Positions 29,209 to 39,763 of a stretch of 64,000 nt of DNA are shown here, one piece after another (positions within the stretch are counted from its first letter, which is position 1; the number at the start of each line of letters is the position of its first letter). A model generated the notes under the pieces. It was not told the origin of the DNA. It saw nothing but the letters and a program-made list of their open reading frames with translations, and searched no databases. The stretch is from the NCBI RefSeq assembly GCF_003253565.1, contig NZ_QKUF01000008.1, forward strand, positions 1 to 64,000, in the 5' to 3' direction. The translations under genes and the position numbers were made by a program. This DNA is from Thermosporothrix hazakensis. Its GTDB lineage: Bacteria; Chloroflexota; Ktedonobacteria; Ktedonobacterales; Ktedonobacteraceae.

Positions 29209-30960
29209 CTACTTCCACTTCGAGACGTTCGGGCAGGGTTTGTCGGTCGAGATGTAGACATCCTTCCATGCATCCGGATCCATCAAGCCCATCGCGTTAT
29301 CAACAAGACCCTTGACACAGGGCTTGGTGACACTCGCGGTCTTGTTCTGGCTCACCGGGAGCCATGCCACATCGTTGACCAACTGCTGTTCTGCCTGATT
29401 GTACATCTGCATACGCTTGGTGGGGTCTGCTTCCTCGTCAGCCTTCTTCATCAGCTCCATGTTTGCTTTCTGCTCGGCCAGGTTCGGAGACTTGGACTTG
29501 TCGTGTCCATAGTTCCAGCTATTCTGAGCAGGATCAGTGAACAGCAGAGTCAGCCAGTTCTGCGGATCGGGATAGTCAGCGATCCAGCCGCTCTTCCAGA
29601 TCATCGGTGCCTTGTCGTTGTCACGGGCGTTGTTGGTGACATCGAGGAAGGTGTTCCAGTCGAGGTTGTCGATCACAACCTTGATCCCGAGCGCCTTTTC
29701 CCACATCTGCTGGACAGCCTCGGCGGACTGCTTGCCAGCATCGCTGGTGAACGAAGCGGTGTACTTGATGGTCGGCATTGTCTGGCGGGTCAGGCCCTTC
29801 TCTTTCAGGCCTTCCTCGAAGAGCTTCTTCGCCAGCTCAGGATCACCTTTGGTGTCTTTCACTCCTGCAGGGCCTGTCAGGTTTGGATTGTAGCCGTCAG
29901 AACCCTCGGGGACGATATGGTTGGTCGGGATTGTCGCGCCCTTATCGATGTTGGTCGAGAGGACATCCTTGTTCAGGGCCAGCGCAAACGCCTGACGGAT
30001 CTTGATGTTGTCAAACGGAGAGACCAGATAGTTCAGCGCGAAGTAGGAAATCCACAACTGCTTGGTCTCAGTGAACTGGCCGTTCGGCAGCTTCTTGGCG
30101 GCCTCGCGCTTGGCAGCAGGGACGCCAGAGCGCATCACGTCCTGGTTGGACTCGTATGACTTCCAGACGACGTCGCTGCTCTTATAGAACGGGTGGACGA
30201 TCTTCTTCAACTGCGGCTTCTCACCGTAGTACTTCTCGTTGCGCTCCAGAACCAGCGCGACGCCACGCTGCACTTTGGTCAGAATGAACGGGCCAGCGCC
30301 AGCGCCCTCACCAATATGATCGGTCCATTTGTCGCCATACTTCTCAACAATCTTCGGGTTCACCACATATGAGGTGACATACGCGAGCGACTGCAAGAAG
30401 TACTGAGCGCGCTTGCTGGTAACAATCTGCACAGTGCCCGGATCGGGAGCAAGCAGGCTGTAGCCGATCAGCGTGTCACGCTTACCAGCCTGGAACTCAT
30501 CCAGACCCTTGACCAGGCTCAGGTAGGAAACGGCGTTTGCGGCCTTTGTCTTCGGGTCAAGAGCGCGGTTCAGGCTCCACACAACCTCTTTTGAGGTCAG
30601 AGGATCGCCGTTGCTGAAGGTCATGTTCGGGCGCAGCTTGAAGGTGTAGGTCACGCCATCAGCTTCCTGCTTGAATTCCTGCGCCAACTGCCCCTTCAAC
30701 TTCAGGTTGTTGTCGAACTCAACCAGACCGGTAAAGATCTTCCGTGCCACACTGCTGGAGTTTGATTCGCCGATCATCGGAGGATCAAGCGATTTGACCA
30801 TCTCAACGCCAGCGATAGGCAGAACGAGGATCTGATCCTCTGCCTTGCCGCTTGTGTTGGCGTTATTGCCCGAGCTTCCGCCACAGGCCACGACCAACAA
30901 AGCAAGCATTGTCAGGACAATGGAAAATATCCCATGCCGAAACTTCTTGTGTCTTAACAT
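29209..30960 (-). CDS. Oligopeptide ABC transporter substrate-binding lipoprotein (SBP family 5)
   Basis: 583 residues from the ATG at 30960, preceded by AGGAGAGGG. A lipoprotein signal (IVLTMLALLVVAC) ends at a Cys anchor near residue 27. The DppA/OppA pattern is clear: TFKLRPNMTFSNGDPLTSKEV near 105 and the WIADYPDPQNWL segment in the last third. It binds peptides outside the membrane. No permease or ATPase genes adjoin it, so it must share a distant transporter. Confidence 0.92.
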   Translation of the reverse strand: MLRHKKFRHGIFSIVLTMLALLVVACGGSSGNNANTSGKAEDQILVLPIAGVEMVKSLDPPMIGESNSSSVARKIFTGLVEFDNNLKLKGQLAQEFKQEADGVTYTFKLRPNMTFSNGDPLTSKEVVWSLNRALDPKTKAANAVSYLSLVKGLDEFQAGKRDTLIGYSLLAPDPGTVQIVTSKRAQYFLQSLAYVTSYVVNPKIVEKYGDKWTDHIGEGAGAGPFILTKVQRGVALVLERNEKYYGEKPQLKKIVHPFYKSSDVVWKSYESNQDVMRSGVPAAKREAAKKLPNGQFTETKQLWISYFALNYLVSPFDNIKIRQAFALALNKDVLSTNIDKGATIPTNHIVPEGSDGYNPNLTGPAGVKDTKGDPELAKKLFEEGLKEKGLTRQTMPTIKYTASFTSDAGKQSAEAVQQMWEKALGIKVVIDNLDWNTFLDVTNNARDNDKAPMIWKSGWIADYPDPQNWLTLLFTDPAQNSWNYGHDKSKSPNLAEQKANMELMKKADEEADPTKRMQMYNQAEQQLVNDVAWLPVSQNKTASVTKPCVKGLVDNAMGLMDPDAWKDVYISTDKPCPNVSKWK

Positions 30961-31617
30961 ATCCCTCTCCTGAAAAAGGAGTTTACTGAATAAATACACC
31001 AGACATCGTGTCGTAAAGGCAAGGTGTTGTGATGCCAGAATCGTACAAACCGACGAGCTTTCGAGATTAGAGACAGCGATGGTGAAAAGAGAGTGCCTTC
31101 TTTTCTCCCTGTCGTCTCGCGTGCATCGGCCTGCACTGCGGTCACATCACTACACAGGCCAGAATGACTATTGCTGTTCTGGATGAAGAAAAACATGCGT
31201 AAGGTATCACAGTACCGAATAGAAACCTGAGAAGTAAATACTTTCTTACACTTAGATCGATGTAATATTACAGGACACAGGTAGATATTCTATTCGGCAT
31301 CCTTTCCATGCTCTCAGCATCCATTTCGCACAGGAAGGAGAACAGCAATTTTCTCCTCTGTAATAGAGTACGTCAGCTTCAAGGAAAACCTCACATATTT
31401 GTGTATCTTTTCTTTGAACTGTAAGGAAATCAGCTTCTACATAGAAGAGAGTATACATACATGTATACGTAGAAAATAGAGAGCAATAATACACAACTCC
31501 AATGGAAGCTTAGTTTTCACGCTACAGAAACAAAAGCTACTCTCTATGTGCTGACTATTTTATCTGATACAAGCGGCAGAAGAAGTGAGCCAGTCCCGCA
31601 GGAACCGACTCACCCTA
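30961..31617. other. 657-base AT-rich gap with a palindrome
   Basis: No gene can be supported; short frames here are AT-rich and lack ribosome sites. At 31451-31468 lies a perfect palindrome, GTATACAT-AC-ATGTATAC, of the kind bound by dimeric repressors. It is about 490 bases upstream of the peptide-binding protein gene. Confidence 0.5.
31585..31615 (-). terminator. Terminator of the ABC exporter operon
   Basis: On the minus strand GTGAGTCGGTTCC pairs with GGACTGGCTCAC around TGCG, with TTCTTCT after it. It lies directly after the stop at 31618. Confidence 0.7.
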
Positions 31618-33375
31618 TCAGTGCAGCACGCCTTGCCAGAGAAGCCGCATCTCCTCGCATGTTTCCAGCAACCCATCAAGCGTGCCCTCAGCCGCTATTC
31701 GTCCCTCTTTGAGCACGATAATGTGATCTGCCTGCTGTAAAACCGCATGCCGCTGTGTCACTGCCAGGCAGGTTGCATCCGTGCGAGCAAAGAAGCGCTG
31801 CCAGAGCAATCGTTCTGTTTCCACATCCAGTGCACTTGATATGTCATCGACCACATAGAGATCAGGTTCATGCACAAACATACGTGCCGCCGCTGCGCGC
31901 TGAATCTGCCCACCTGAGAGCCGGACGCCGCGTGGCCCTACAAGCGTATCGAGCCCCTTTTCCAGCCCTTCAACATCACGTTCGAGAACCGCCGCATGCA
32001 GTGCTGCCTGAAGCTTATGCTCCGCCTCAGGCCGACCAAGCAGGATATTCTCCTTCAACGTCTCGCTAAAGAGCGTCGGTATTTGTGGCGTGTAGGCACA
32101 GCGAGGCGGCACCAGAAACGTCGCCGCGTCCTCTATTGGCCTCCCATTCCAGAGCAATAAGCCTCGCTCTTTGGGCAAGAGACCAAGCAGCACCCGCAAG
32201 AGCGTTGTTTTGCCAGAGCCAACCCGACCAGTAATGACCGTCAACGTGCCCCGCGTCAGGCTCAAGGCGATATCCTCAATCCCCCGGTTTGACTCAGGGT
32301 AGTGATACGTTATCCCTCTCGCTTCAAAGCACTGCAACGCATCTTCTTCTTTTCGTATATATGATTGTTCTTTCTGCCGGTAATGACGAGGATACACAGG
32401 CGCATGGCGTACCACTACCTCGGGAGAATTACCCTGCAACAGCTCCACAAGCCGCTTTCGTGATACCTGCATCTGGCGATACTTCGTCATAAAGATTCCG
32501 AACAGGTTGGTCCCCTGCGCCATCCAGCCCAGATAGGACGTAAAGAGGATAAAATCACCTACAGTAAAGCTCCCAGCCCGCAAGGAGGCACCTGCGAGCA
32601 AGAGAACAATGCCAGTTCCCAGGTTCGTCGCGCCCGTGACCAGCTCGCTTAGAACCTTACTGAAGATCAGATCTTTGAGCACAGCCTTGCGCCGGGTCTC
32701 ATTCAGTCGCTGGAAATGGCGCACAACTCGCTCTTCAGCAGCGGCCACCTTGACCGCAAGCGTCGCTCCCAGAATCTCGCCAAGCAACCCGGTAATCGCT
32801 CCCATCGACTTCTGGCGTGCTGTTCGATAGCGCTGAATGTGGCGGGTTGCCTGCTGGACCACTACCAGCATCACGAAGAGCGGAAGAACAACTACTATAG
32901 TAAGCAGAGCATTCGTCTTCAATAGAAGAAAAAGCGCGACCCCGAGCATTGCCAGTTGCCCGAAAGGATCAACAATCCAGGTCACATAGCTCGCAATCTC
33001 CTTCGCATCCTCGTTTAACCGCGTCAATGCCTCACCGGGCGAGGCTGGAAGCGCCCGCGCCGCCGGATACTGCATGATCCGCGCCAGCACATTCCGCTGG
33101 ATCAATGCCAACCAGATGGCATGTAGCGAATTCTCCATCACGTTTCCGATCGTCACCAGGCTCGAAAAGCCAATCGAGACGGCAACCAGCAGGGCCAGCA
33201 GGCTCCACGCATTCCACCCGAGCGGCTCCTGTTGCGAGAGCAGATCAAAGAAGCGCTGTAACAGCATCCCCGGCACCAATGGAATCAGGTAAAATGCGGC
33301 GACTCCCACAATTAACACCAGGAAGAGGATAGGCCGGAAGCACACCAGCCGCCAGATCAGACGCAATGTACTCAT
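31618..33375 (-). CDS. ABC exporter half-transporter, degenerate ATP-site subunit
   Basis: 585 residues: six TM helices (1-310), then an ATPase domain. Walker [12 protein letters not shown], signature [14 protein letters not shown], Walker [13 protein letters not shown]. The catalytic Glu after Walker B is Asp, the mark of the inactive site in heterodimeric exporters such as TM287/288 and BmrCD. GGAGAAG precedes the ATG, which overlaps the stop of the partner gene by four bases (ATGA). The cargo is unknown; drugs, lipids or a peptide are possible. Confidence 0.9.
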   Translation of the reverse strand: MSTLRLIWRLVCFRPILFLVLIVGVAAFYLIPLVPGMLLQRFFDLLSQQEPLGWNAWSLLALLVAVSIGFSSLVTIGNVMENSLHAIWLALIQRNVLARIMQYPAARALPASPGEALTRLNEDAKEIASYVTWIVDPFGQLAMLGVALFLLLKTNALLTIVVVLPLFVMLVVVQQATRHIQRYRTARQKSMGAITGLLGEILGATLAVKVAAAEERVVRHFQRLNETRRKAVLKDLIFSKVLSELVTGATNLGTGIVLLLAGASLRAGSFTVGDFILFTSYLGWMAQGTNLFGIFMTKYRQMQVSRKRLVELLQGNSPEVVVRHAPVYPRHYRQKEQSYIRKEEDALQCFEARGITYHYPESNRGIEDIALSLTRGTLTVITGRVGSGKTTLLRVLLGLLPKERGLLLWNGRPIEDAATFLVPPRCAYTPQIPTLFSETLKENILLGRPEAEHKLQAALHAAVLERDVEGLEKGLDTLVGPRGVRLSGGQIQRAAAARMFVHEPDLYVVDDISSALDVETERLLWQRFFARTDATCLAVTQRHAVLQQADHIIVLKEGRIAAEGTLDGLLETCEEMRLLWQGVLH

Positions 33376-35114
33376 ACCAGCTTCTCCATTCCCATACGCA
33401 ACAGGCGAGCAAACTGTGAGCGCTCATCCTCAGCCAGCCGACGGCGCTCGCCATACTCACTTAGCCGCCCATCACTCAGAATCAGAATGTCATCCACAAG
33501 GTGCAAGGTATGCAACCGATGCGCGATCAGAATAGCGGTACGCCCCTCCAGCAGCCGTGTCATCGCCCGCTCTATCTCGTGCTCGGTCGCCGGGTCCAGC
33601 CGCGACGACGCCTCATCCAGAATGACGATCTGTGGATCTTGCAGAAAGACCCGGGCGAAGGCCAGCAGTTGCGCCTCTCCTGCTGATAGGCCGGTATTGT
33701 CGGGAGCCAGCAGCGTGCTGAGCCCTTCAGGCTGACGTTTATACCATGCAGCCAGCCCGACAAGCGCAAGCGCCTCTTCTACTCGATGATCAGGGATAGA
33801 CTCATCAAAAAAGGTCAGGTTGTCACGAATACTGGCGTGAAAAAGCTGTATATCCTGTGTCACCATGCCAATACGCTTACGAAGATCCGTCACTGCCAGC
33901 TCTCGGATATCAATGCCATTCAGGCAGATCCGGCCCGCGGTCGGGTCATACAGGCGAAAGAGCAGGCGCGTGATCGTTGTCTTTCCGCTCCCCGTGCGCC
34001 CCACGAGGCCCAGCTTCTTGCCCGCATCCACTGTGAAAGAGAGCTCGTGCAATACCGGGTCCGCGTCTTCACTATAGTGGAAGGTTATCCGCTCAAATGA
34101 GAGCGAGAGCGGACCGGCGGGCAACGTGGCCCCCCTTCCATCCTGAATTTTTTGCTCCGTTGCCAGAATCTCTTGCGAACGGAGAATGCTTGCTGTCGCC
34201 TCCTGAAAGCTCCGCATCTCGTGTGCGAGGGCGTCCAGAGGCTGCTGCAATAATTGCGTATACGCATAAATCACATAGATGACACCCAGGCTGATCTGAC
34301 CCTGCATGTACAGGTAACCGCCCAGGCCAAGCGAGACGGCCAGGACCAGCGTAAACAGAATCTCTGCCACACCAAAGCCGGTCATCCCCAGCAGGGACGC
34401 CTTCCAGGTCGCTCGAAGGCGCTGTACCGCACGTTCAGCCAGCCTCCTCAGTACATAGGTATGCGCATTGTGCGCGCGAATATCTTCAAGCCCCGAGAGC
34501 CGCTCTTCAAGAAAGCCCGAGATCGCCGCGTCCGCCGCGCTGACCTCCCGCCACCCCTTCACGCCAACATCGCGCAGCAGCAATAGCGCCCCCAGAAGAA
34601 GCAAGCTACCAAATAGCAGGCAGAGCCCGATCCGCCAATCAACAAAGAAACTCAAGGTCAGAATGACCAGGAGCAATACCACATTCCCCGCAATATCAAG
34701 CACAAAGCGCGAGAAAAACGAACCAAGCGTCGAGACATCGCCATCGATACGTTGGGTCAGTTCGCCAGGCGTATGGACGCTATGGAAATCGGGATCAAGC
34801 CGCAAGCAATGGGCCAATAGATCGCTACGAAGCATATTCGTTGCCCTGACGCCGATATTTTCGGCGACATAGGTTTCTGCCAGCGAGACAACCTGTGCAA
34901 GCAATGCCACGCCCAGAAAGAGCAGCGCGAGCACAAGCAAGAACTGAAAAGGCCCCGTTTCACGGGCAGTATCGATAAAGAAGCGCACCAGTTGCGGTTG
35001 CACCACTTTCAGGATAATACTTCCTCCAAGAAGGAGCGTTAGCAAGAGCACTTGCCGCATATGCGGACGAACATATCTGAGTAACCAGGCTCTATATCCT
35101 GCAAACGAAAGCAC
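33372..35114 (-). CDS. ABC exporter half-transporter, catalytic subunit
   Basis: 580 residues from a GTG at 35114, eight bases after AAAGGAG; the frame continues to 35285 but that part has no ribosome site. Six TM helices, then an ATPase: Walker [13 protein letters not shown], Walker [10 protein letters not shown] with the catalytic Glu, but a divergent signature LSAGEAQ. The altered signature pairs with the altered Walker B of the partner, so both faults fall in one composite ATP site. First gene of a two-gene operon. Confidence 0.9.
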   Translation of the reverse strand: MLSFAGYRAWLLRYVRPHMRQVLLLTLLLGGSIILKVVQPQLVRFFIDTARETGPFQFLLVLALLFLGVALLAQVVSLAETYVAENIGVRATNMLRSDLLAHCLRLDPDFHSVHTPGELTQRIDGDVSTLGSFFSRFVLDIAGNVVLLLVILTLSFFVDWRIGLCLLFGSLLLLGALLLLRDVGVKGWREVSAADAAISGFLEERLSGLEDIRAHNAHTYVLRRLAERAVQRLRATWKASLLGMTGFGVAEILFTLVLAVSLGLGGYLYMQGQISLGVIYVIYAYTQLLQQPLDALAHEMRSFQEATASILRSQEILATEQKIQDGRGATLPAGPLSLSFERITFHYSEDADPVLHELSFTVDAGKKLGLVGRTGSGKTTITRLLFRLYDPTAGRICLNGIDIRELAVTDLRKRIGMVTQDIQLFHASIRDNLTFFDESIPDHRVEEALALVGLAAWYKRQPEGLSTLLAPDNTGLSAGEAQLLAFARVFLQDPQIVILDEASSRLDPATEHEIERAMTRLLEGRTAILIAHRLHTLHLVDDILILSDGRLSEYGERRRLAEDERSQFARLLRMGMEKLV

Positions 35115-35615
35115 AAGAGGAACTCCTTTAACAGCATGAATAACAGTGTAATCAGAGAAAAGCAGGGAAAAGGAGATAGAGATGGAATACACCTGATGCC
35201 AGAGCAACAAGCGCATAACAGAGGACATTATAGAGCATCTACTGACGATATTGCCTCTTCTAAAAGCAACACTGCCAGAGATCAAGAGAGACGGTATTTA
35301 TGCTTCTGTTTGCTTCGCCAGCTAAACGGCCCATAACACATGGAGCGAGTAGCGCTCTAGTATTGAATCAGGTGCATTTCTGGCGAGAAAACCGTTTCGT
35401 TCAACATCATAACCACCTCTTTCATATTATTCTCTTTCTGAGTATATGAGCTTCCTTTTGTGGTGTCAAGCGCGGCGATTTCCACTTTCTTGCAGGCCCC
35501 AGAGAAGAGATAAAGGGGGGCACATTCTCCCTTCTTTTACACGGAAACGACTTCAGAGTGTCAACAACTCGGCATTGTGCTCCGGAAGGAGGCTCACCAC
35601 GAGCCTCCCTCTTTT
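35115..35615. other. Intergenic region upstream of the ABC operon
   Basis: About 500 bases with no supported gene. GGAGGCTC (35588-35595) and GAGCCTCC (35601-35608) followed by CTCTTTTT form a terminator-like hairpin. It lies just past the end of the esterase remnant. Confidence 0.5.
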
Positions 35616-35777
35616 TCACCAGGCTTTCAGCAGGCTCAAGAGCGCGTCAGGAAACGTCTCACACCAGACGAGGTCATCATGTCCCCCGTGAAACTCCCGG
35701 TACTCGACCGAATAGCCCCGAGCACGCAAGACATCGCGCATATGCCGAAAAGGGAACGGCGCGCAACCGTCCCCTTC
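35616..35777 (-). pseudogene. C-terminal remnant of an enterochelin-esterase-like hydrolase
   Basis: Translating the minus strand gives about 53 codons ending at TGA 35616-35618, reading LRARGYSVEYREFHGGHDD, then LVWCETFPDALLSLLKAW. The GGHDxxxW pattern is the catalytic-His end of Fes/IroE-like esterases, which cleave ferric siderophores. A TAA directly upstream (35778-35780) and the lack of a start codon show that only the tail is left. It follows an MFS gene of the siderophore-exporter type on the same strand. Confidence 0.7.
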
Positions 35778-35800
35778 TTAACAACATTGTGATTGCGCCA

Positions 35801-37132
35801 TCAGGCATTCATCAGCCGTTCATGCTCTTCCTCTGAAGCCTCTGTCAGCGCCTCTTCATTCGGTCGAAGCGTGCCCAGCTTGCGAATTTCGGGCCAGACC
35901 AGTGAGACAATGCCAACGACTATCATCGTGCCAATACCGCCAAAAACGACCGCAGGCACCGGACCCAGGTACTGCGCCGCCGCTCCCGACTCAAAGCCGC
36001 CAAGCTGGTTGGAAGCCGAGATAAAGAGCTCGTTTACTGCTGAAACACGACCGCGCATCTCGTCAGGCGTTCGCGCCAGCAACAGCGTGCTCCGAATCAC
36101 CACGCTGACACAATCCAGCCCACCAAGCAGGAACAGCATGAGCAAGGAGAGCCAGAACGACCGGGACAGGCCAAATACGATTGTCACCAGACCGAAGCCG
36201 GCAACCGCCAGCAGGAGCGCGCGCCCGGCCTTCTTAAACGGACGATGAGCGATAATGAAGGTGACACAAAGCGCACCAACCGAGGGAGCCGCTTGCAGCC
36301 AACCAAGCCCGCTCGGCCCCACCTGCAAGATATCCTTTGCAAAGACCGGCATCAGAGTTGTCGCGCCACCAAGCAACACGGCAAATAGATCAAGCGTAAT
36401 GGCAGCAAGCATAACGGGTGTCTGGCGCAAGAAACGCACCCCTTCCCCGAGCGAACGGAGCGATGGACGTTCCTTCTTCTCGCTAACCTTGCGCGGCGCC
36501 GGTCGCGTCAGGCTGATCAAGCATATGTTAATCAGCACTGCAAGCGTGTTGATAATATAAATGGGGAGCGCACTATGCGCCACAGCGATCAGCAGGCCCC
36601 CACAGCCCGGCCCAAGCACCGACGCAAGCTGCCAGGCGCTACTACTCCATGTCGCCGCACTCTCAAACGCTTCCTCTGGCACCATCTGCGACATCAATGC
36701 CGAGGAGGCAGGATTGTTAAAGGCGACCGCCGTTCCCATCACTACCAGACAGCCATAAATGAGCACAATCGATGTATTCGCATAAGAGCATAAACCAAGC
36801 GCGCCAACCGCAATAAAATGAACAGACAGCGCAATAAGGACAATAGCTTTCCGTCTTCCCTGATCAGCAAGCTGCCCGGCTGGCAGGGTAAATAAAAAAA
36901 CTGGCATGATCATCGCCAGTCCAACAAAGCCAAGCGCCAGCTCGGAGCCCGTGCGCTCATAGATCTCCCACCCAACCGCTACATTCAGCATAGAATCGCC
37001 AATTGAAGCAAGCAGCATACCGATAAACAGAAAGCGGAAATTGCGATAGCGCAGCGCCTTATAGGGATCATGTTTGCGCTTTGCAGCTTGCTCGGCCTCT
37101 GGCGGCGAACTGTTATGTAATGGTTCTGACAT
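35801..37132 (-). CDS. MFS exporter, EntS-like
   Basis: 443 residues with about 12 TM helices. It opens with ALRYRNFRFLFIGMLLASIGDSMLNVAVGWEIYERTGS and has the loop motif GQLADQGRRKAIV, as in the enterobactin-exporter EntS / MFS_3 group. AAAGGA precedes the ATG. The esterase remnant beside it suggests an old siderophore locus, but the substrate remains unproven; drug efflux is the alternative. Confidence 0.85.
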   Translation of the reverse strand: MSEPLHNSSPPEAEQAAKRKHDPYKALRYRNFRFLFIGMLLASIGDSMLNVAVGWEIYERTGSELALGFVGLAMIMPVFLFTLPAGQLADQGRRKAIVLIALSVHFIAVGALGLCSYANTSIVLIYGCLVVMGTAVAFNNPASSALMSQMVPEEAFESAATWSSSAWQLASVLGPGCGGLLIAVAHSALPIYIINTLAVLINICLISLTRPAPRKVSEKKERPSLRSLGEGVRFLRQTPVMLAAITLDLFAVLLGGATTLMPVFAKDILQVGPSGLGWLQAAPSVGALCVTFIIAHRPFKKAGRALLLAVAGFGLVTIVFGLSRSFWLSLLMLFLLGGLDCVSVVIRSTLLLARTPDEMRGRVSAVNELFISASNQLGGFESGAAAQYLGPVPAVVFGGIGTMIVVGIVSLVWPEIRKLGTLRPNEEALTEASEEEHERLMNA

Positions 37133-37306
37133 GCTATCCTTTCTCTACTCTTCTATCCCTGAAAAATTGCCCTCTACTACAAGTGACCTTCTACAGCAAG
37201 ATCGATACATTACACTATGTCATCATTGCGGAGGAAAAAGCAACCCTGTTCACGCAGGAAACGACGTGCTGTCTACGATCGTAGTTCATCTCTTCTATAG
37301 AAGAAT

Positions 37307-37720
37307 TTAGCGGTGTAACCATTTCTCCATAAAGATCAATTCATCACGCTGATATCCTGCGCGTAGATAGAACTGCTGCACATCTGCATTCTCGGGCTCG
37401 ATCAGCAGATTGACCTTATCACAGCCCTTTGCCAGCAGCCGCTGTTCCACTTCTTGCAACAGAATGCTCCCGATTCCACGCCCCTGAGCAGCAGGCGCAA
37501 CGGCCAGATGATTGATCCAGCCACGCCGCCCATCGTAGCACCCCATAATCACACCGAGCAAGCGATGTTCTTCCTCGACCACAAGAAACAGATCAGCATC
37601 TCGCTCCAGCTTACGGGCCATCCCCTCAGGCGTATCCGAAGCGCTCAGTAACAGGCCACATTCCTTCCAGAGCGCCACCACTGCATCATAGTCTTGCAGG
37701 CGAAAGCCGCGTATATGCAT
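37307..37720 (-). CDS. GNAT acetyltransferase, YpeA-like
   Basis: 137 residues from the ATG at 37720, with GGAGAGAAG directly upstream; a longer frame to 37810 is not supported. It starts MHIRGFRLQDYDAVVALWKE and has the acetyl-CoA loop APAAQGRGIGSILLQEVE and the end VQQFYLRAGYQRDELIFMEK, all usual for the YpeA subgroup. The substrate is unknown. Confidence 0.88.
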   Translation of the reverse strand: MHIRGFRLQDYDAVVALWKECGLLLSASDTPEGMARKLERDADLFLVVEEEHRLLGVIMGCYDGRRGWINHLAVAPAAQGRGIGSILLQEVEQRLLAKGCDKVNLLIEPENADVQQFYLRAGYQRDELIFMEKWLHR

Positions 37721-37894
37721 TCTTCTCTCCAATCCTTCCTTCATCCCATACCTTCTGTTCCCCTGAAATGGAACAGCTTTATGCTGCTTATCATACCACG
37801 AAGCAAGCAATCAGAAAAGGCGAAGAGAGCCCATTTTTCCAGCAAGAGCAGGCAGAGAATAGGGAGGAAAGAGGAGAAGCAACCTCATACAAAA

Positions 37895-37944
37895 GGCTCC
37901 TCTGCAATTCTTCTGTAGAGGAGCCCGTTCTTCTATAGAGGAGA
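37895..37944 (-). terminator. Hairpin and tandem repeat after the 82-residue membrane protein gene
   Basis: GGCTCCTCT (37895-37903) pairs with AGAGGAGCC (37917-37925); on the minus strand TTTT follows. The motif TTCTTCTRTAGAGGAG is also repeated directly at 37908 and 37929. Confidence 0.6.
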
Positions 37945-37946
37945 CG

Positions 37947-38195
37947 TCAGCGGGGAAGCCAGTGCGAGCCCGCAAAGCTAGCAATAAAAGAAAGCACATA
38001 GATCGTCAACACACTTGCAATCACGAGCAAATGTGTGCTATTGCTTCGGAACTGTTTCCGCGCAAGAATCAAAGCCGAAAGAGAAAAACAAATAATAGAT
38101 AGCGATAAGAGAATCAGAACGTGCCAGTTAAAGGACATGCCAAGAAAAAGGAGAAATGCACTCATTACAGCAACCGATGCTGCAACCTGTTTCAT
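37947..38195 (-). CDS. Small membrane protein, 82 residues
   Basis: Three hydrophobic stretches (about 7-21, 25-44, 56-75) with a short basic loop (ARKQFR). GGAGTG lies before the ATG, and a terminator-like hairpin follows. No family is recognised. Confidence 0.6.
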   Translation of the reverse strand: MKQVAASVAVMSAFLLFLGMSFNWHVLILLSLSIICFSLSALILARKQFRSNSTHLLVIASVLTIYVLSFIASFAGSHWLPR

Positions 38196-38959
38196 AATAT
38201 CACTCCGGCCTTTCTTCTAAAATCTAAAAGAACATGAGGGCAACTCTTCCCTCACTCCTGCCGCGCAGGGTACACTATTTTATACGATTCACAAAGAAGA
38301 AATGTTTATTACCGAACAAAAATCCAGGATGAGCTGTAACCCGGGGGATTTTCCTGTCCAGAGGGCGATACTGTCTTCTTTCTCCTTATAATAGAGCATC
38401 GCAGGAACAGGAGTATAGACATATAATGATACCAGCACGTACCTATTCTCTTATGACAGCAGGAGCATCCATGTAGACGCGAGGATATGATCTTTTTCCG
38501 GTTGGACTAATCCGAGACGACAAACGCGCTCAGCATCGTCTGTATTGGGGGTCATCGTGAGGGAACAGGCTGGCAATGTGCCGCACGGGAGGCAGCAGCG
38601 GTCTATATTGCTCCATCAGGCCTCCCTATCACGGCATCGAACTCACGTCCTGGCCAGCGCAGGCCGCTATGTCGCCGCTGGTAATCCTCGTGCATCCTGA
38701 GGGGCTCCCAACGCCGATCTCCCTTATAAAAACCGACGATACGCCAGAGCAGATGCAGCGCCTTCTCACGGCTCCAGCGCTATCTTGATGAAGGAGGAAA
38801 GGCCGTGCCCAAAGAGCCGTTTTTCTGCGTCATCTGCTCCTATTTATGCCATCCTTGCGCGTCTGCTCCAGCTTCATCCTGAATTGACGGAGTCCACACG
38901 AGAGCGACGAAACACTATTTCTTGAACGAAAACAACGAAAGGAAGGGAAATCCCTCTCT
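38196..38959. other. Gap of about 760 bases, possibly decayed coding sequence
   Basis: No intact gene is supported. Base composition between 38460 and 38800 looks coding, and frames break repeatedly (ATG at 38471 is followed at once by TAG). The longest frame, 38576-38788, has no recognised product. It may be a worn pseudogene. Confidence 0.35.
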
Positions 38960-39643
38960 TTATTTCTTCGCGGTGACAACATCAATAGTGTAGGGATATG
39001 GTTCAATACTGTACTGCCCGGGCTGATCTCCAGAGATAGTCACCTGGACAGGAGCGATCGTCGCAGGGACCACAAAATTCGGCAGCCAGAGCCGCCCTTC
39101 TTTCACCACAATAAACAGCCCGTAGATGTCTCCAACCGCCGCAAAGCCCTCCATTCGCGAATTGCGGTAGACATCCAGGTGCAGTTCTTGCTTCAATTTC
39201 TCCTCCTGCTCCTCAACTTCACCTACAACCAGGCCGATCTCACAGACACGCAGAATATCACTGGAAGAGAAGGCTCCTGTTGAAGCATCTGGAAGATCAT
39301 AATGAGCAATAAACTCAAGAATGTTCCCGGCAGCATCATAGAAGTAGATCGAAGCAGAATTCCAGTTTTCCGAGCGAAATTCCTCGCCCCCCTGATATTC
39401 CAGAATGGGAACCCGAGCCCGCGTCCACTCCTTCACACGCTCCCATTTGGCAGATGGCACCATAAAGGCCACATGATAGATCGCCTCCTGCCCGGTTGCT
39501 GCAAATGTCAGGGCCGTCTCTCCGGCCTGAACGGTGAACGAGGTAGTCTCCTCCCGTACCAGCGGCAGGCCCAGGACCTCTGTATAGAAAGCTTTCTGGT
39601 TGAGAAGCTGTGACGTCGCCAGGAAAAGTGTCTGTATCTTCAT
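38960..39643 (-). CDS. Glyoxalase/VOC-superfamily protein, two VOC modules
   Basis: 227 residues. The first VOC module starts IQTLFLATSQLLNQKAFYTEVLGLPLV and ends YDAAGNILEFIAHYD with a metal-ligand Glu. A second, degraded module follows (ILRVCEIGLVVGEVEEQEEKL). AAAGGAAC lies upstream. Members include dioxygenases, lyases and resistance proteins; no substrate can be named. Confidence 0.85.
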   Translation of the reverse strand: MKIQTLFLATSQLLNQKAFYTEVLGLPLVREETTSFTVQAGETALTFAATGQEAIYHVAFMVPSAKWERVKEWTRARVPILEYQGGEEFRSENWNSASIYFYDAAGNILEFIAHYDLPDASTGAFSSSDILRVCEIGLVVGEVEEQEEKLKQELHLDVYRNSRMEGFAAVGDIYGLFIVVKEGRLWLPNFVVPATIAPVQVTISGDQPGQYSIEPYPYTIDVVTAKK

Positions 39644-39763
39644 GCCTGGTTCCTTTCTTGTTGAGGACGATACTTTGTACTCTGTATAAGGAGATTATAC
39701 GCGGCCCCTTCCTGGCTGTACCTGTCCAAAATGCAGATATCCCCTGTGCGTTCGATCAGACTT

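Noticed and set aside
31252..31494. Minus-strand frame of 80 codons in the 657-base gap
   Set aside because: AT-driven composition, no ribosome site, covers a palindrome; probably non-coding.
37908..37944. Possible CRISPR-like repeat
   Set aside because: Only two copies of a 16-base motif without regular spacers; part of a hairpin.
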